DNA from: JAGXLC01 sp964461045
GTDB lineage: Bacteria; Bacteroidota; Bacteroidia; Bacteroidales; UBA12077
Assembly (NCBI GenBank): GCA_964461045.1
Contig: CAYWSJ010000125.1
Coordinates: 1 to 7,553 of the forward strand
DNA length: 7,553 nt
Direction of reading: 5' to 3'
Shown here piece after piece: positions 5,778 to 7,553 of the stretch. Made by a program: the position numbers and the translations under genes. Position 1 is the first letter of the stretch, and every line of letters starts with the position of its first letter. The notes beneath the pieces were generated by a model. That model did no database searches, had not been told where the DNA came from, and worked only from the letters and a program-made list of their open reading frames with translations.

Positions 5778-6239
5778 ATGAAAAGAGCAGTATTTCCCGG
5801 ATCTTTTGATCCTCTGACCATAGGCCACGAATCAATTATCAGACGCGCGTTGCCCCTTTTTGACGAAATCATTATTGCCATTGGACATAATGTCAATAAA
5901 CAAGGATATTTTTCGTTAGAGAAAAGAAAAAACTGGATAAAATCTGTTTTTAGTGATGAACCCAAAATTAAGATTGACGATTTCAGCGGATTAACAATAG
6001 ATTATTGTAAAAAGGTAGAAGCAGGGTATTTGTTGCGAGGACTGAGAACCTCCGCTGATTTCGAATACGAAAGAGCCATAGCACAGGTTAACAAGGCTAT
6101 GCATGAAGGGATTGAAACAGTTTTTCTCTTAACAATGCCGGAACATACACCGGTAAATTCAACCATCGTACGCGATATTATTAGAAATGGCGGCGATGCC
6201 AGTAAATTTTTACCCAAAGGGATGAAGATTAATGACTAG
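5778..6239 (+). CDS. coaD: Phosphopantetheine adenylyltransferase (CoaD)
   Basis: CoaD transfers AMP from ATP to 4'-phosphopantetheine, giving dephospho-CoA, the penultimate step of coenzyme A synthesis in the cytoplasm. The 153-residue product has the bacterial family length and all signature motifs: PGSFDPLTIGH at 7-17 (nucleotidyltransferase TxGH motif ending in His17), Lys41, LRGLRTSADFEYE at 86-98 with the substrate-binding arginines, and VNSTIVRDI at 126-134 (the ISSTxVR-type motif). The start ATG 5778 places the Phe-Pro-Gly-Ser-Phe motif at the usual distance from the N-terminus. The gene lies 33 nt after the BtuF-like gene. Its stop codon overlaps the start of the next gene by 8 nt, indicating cotranscription and probably translational coupling. 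Confidence 0.97.
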   Translation: MKRAVFPGSFDPLTIGHESIIRRALPLFDEIIIAIGHNVNKQGYFSLEKRKNWIKSVFSDEPKIKIDDFSGLTIDYCKKVEAGYLLRGLRTSADFEYERAIAQVNKAMHEGIETVFLLTMPEHTPVNSTIVRDIIRNGGDASKFLPKGMKIND

Positions 6240-7553
6240 AAAAATTGGTTTATTCTTTATAGTTCTTTTCCTCTGTACCGGATCATTTCGGTTGGTTAAT
6301 GCTCAGAAGGTCGCTCTTAGTGGTGTTGCTGAGGATTATGCAGGGGAACAGTTAAAATTTCATACCTACCAAGACTGGATAACTGAAACCAAAGAAAAGC
6401 TTGCTGATTGCAAGGTTGATACTGCCGGTAATTTCCAGGTAAGTTTCAGTATTGAGAAAACAACAAAAATATTTTTGGATATTGGTGTCTACAAAGCATA
6501 TTTGTTTGTGGAACCCAATGTGAATTATGAGATTGTGCTTCCGGATAAAAAGGAAAAGACAAAAGCACAGAAATTAAATCCTTATTTTACCGGTTTTCCA
6601 TATCATATCGGAATTAAAAAGGCAAGTAAGGGTGAGTTAAATTACCAGATATACAATTATTTAAAAAAACAAGAATATTTTTTTGATAAGTTTGAAGGTA
6701 AATTGAACAGCGGGCAGGTTAATAAAGATTCTATTGTCCATGTTTTGGATACTTTTATAAATTCAAAAAATCACTTTTTCAGGGAATTTAAGAAGTATAA
6801 GCTTGGGGGACTGAAAATGACTTTTCGCTCAGGATCAGAATCCATAAAAAAGAAATTGTTTGGTGAAGAACCTGTTCATTATAGGAATCCTGCTTATATG
6901 GAACTATTCAACAATTTGTATGAAAATTATTATAAGGAATTGTTTTCAGAGTATGGGTACCTGGTTCATTATCTTGTAAACAGGAAAAGGAGTTATTATG
7001 CTATAGATACCCTGATGCAAAAAAACAGTTTGCTCAGTTCAAATCCTCAGCTTCGCAAACTGGTTATGATTAAAGGTCTTTATGATGCGTATGCTTCGAG
7101 CGAATTTTCCAAAAAATCTGTATTGGCCATGCTCGATTCTGTACCGCATTATGACTCCATACCGGAACACCGGGTAATTCTGAAAAACATTAAACAAGAA
7201 CTGACTCGTTTGCAGGTAGGAAAGCCTGCCCCGGATTTTTGTTTATACGACCGCGACAGCAATATGGTTTGCCTGGAGGATTTTAAGGGAGACTATGTAT
7301 ACCTGGGATTTTGTAATTCCATGAACTATACATGCAACAGGCATTATAAGATATTGAAGAACCTTTATAAGCAACACAAAAAGCATTTTAAGATTGTGAT
7401 TATATCTAATGTTCCTGAGCATTATGATATGAAAAAATTTGCCGAACATTATGATTATCAGTGGACCTTTCTTCATTTTGGTAATCAGCCGGAAGTGATG
7501 GAAAAATATGGAATTGAAGTGATGCCAACTTATTTTTTCATTGGAAAAGACGG
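6232..7553 (+). CDS. Secreted thioredoxin-fold (TlpA/AhpC-TSA-like) protein, partial at right edge
   Basis: The frame opens at ATG 6232, overlapping the last 8 nt of coaD, and stays open for 440 codons to the window edge. Residues 1-24 are a signal peptide (MTRKIGLFFIVLFLCTGSF core, likely cleavage VNA|QK); there is no lipobox. The N-terminal beta-rich part (about 27-105) resembles the DUF4369-type domain that often precedes thioredoxin domains in Bacteroidetes. A charged helical middle follows. The thioredoxin-like domain begins at VGKPAPDF (329-336), with the strand YVYLGF, the helix after Cys368, and the cis-proline segment VMPTYFFIGKDG (Pro432). At the position of the usual WCxxC the sequence reads FCNSMNYTC: aligned to FWASWCGPC, the first active-site Cys is Asn365 and only Cys368 is kept, though Cys361 is nearby. 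Normal disulfide-reductase activity is thus doubtful. It is expected to be periplasmic. Confidence 0.85.
   Translation, partial: MTRKIGLFFIVLFLCTGSFRLVNAQKVALSGVAEDYAGEQLKFHTYQDWITETKEKLADCKVDTAGNFQVSFSIEKTTKIFLDIGVYKAYLFVEPNVNYEIVLPDKKEKTKAQKLNPYFTGFPYHIGIKKASKGELNYQIYNYLKKQEYFFDKFEGKLNSGQVNKDSIVHVLDTFINSKNHFFREFKKYKLGGLKMTFRSGSESIKKKLFGEEPVHYRNPAYMELFNNLYENYYKELFSEYGYLVHYLVNRKRSYYAIDTLMQKNSLLSSNPQLRKLVMIKGLYDAYASSEFSKKSVLAMLDSVPHYDSIPEHRVILKNIKQELTRLQVGKPAPDFCLYDRDSNMVCLEDFKGDYVYLGFCNSMNYTCNRHYKILKNLYKQHKKHFKIVIISNVPEHYDMKKFAEHYDYQWTFLHFGNQPEVMEKYGIEVMPTYFFIGKD

Overview
The window looks like a low-GC member of the Bacteroidetes. Start codons are preceded by A/T-rich stretches with no clear Shine-Dalgarno sequence, and protein relationships and codon choice fit that group. 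This assignment is an inference from style and gene content, because no taxonomic marker is present. The left two-thirds is the adaptation and crRNA-processing end of a CRISPR-Cas locus, and the right third is ordinary chromosomal metabolism.

CRISPR-Cas part (about 1-4571). The 3' tail of an unidentified gene (3-59) is followed by four closely packed plus-strand genes: cas6 (Cas6b-like crRNA endonuclease, 72-734), cas1 (755-1774), cas2 (1786-2076) and cas4 (2080-2652). Gaps are 12, 20, 11 and 3 nt, so they read as one operon. A 193-nt gene-free leader (2653-2845) follows, then a CRISPR array of 23 identical 37-nt repeats with 23 spacers of 35-37 nt, closed by a degenerate 24th repeat (4535-4571). 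The repeats end in ATTGAAAC, the usual crRNA 5' handle. That end, the degenerate distal repeat and the position of the leader all indicate plus-strand transcription, with new spacers added near 2846. Cas1, Cas2 and Cas4 would capture, trim and integrate spacers, and Cas6 would cut the precursor transcript. No interference gene (Cas3/Cas8/Cas7/Cas5 or Cas10) lies inside the window; such genes presumably lie to the left. A Cas6b-type nuclease plus Cas4 favours type I-B, but type III is not excluded. All catalytic residues that can be checked in the four Cas proteins are present, and the array is uniform, so the module looks functional.

Intergenic part (4572-4967). This stretch has no convincing gene but is rich in inverted repeats: a 27-nt near-perfect palindrome right after the last repeat (4573-4599), a small AT-rich hairpin (4671-4686), and two long bulged hairpins (4691-4750 and 4778-4884). 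The two long hairpins share a layout and short conserved elements while their stem sequences differ, which suggests a structured RNA or a mobile palindromic DNA element. This is the least explained part of the window.

Housekeeping part (4968-7553). A metal/cobalamin-receptor-like protein without a signal peptide (4968-5744) is followed after 33 nt by coaD (phosphopantetheine adenylyltransferase, 5778-6239). The start of coaD's neighbour overlaps the coaD stop: a secreted thioredoxin-fold protein (6232 to beyond the right edge) whose CXXC motif appears degenerate. These three genes probably share a transcript.
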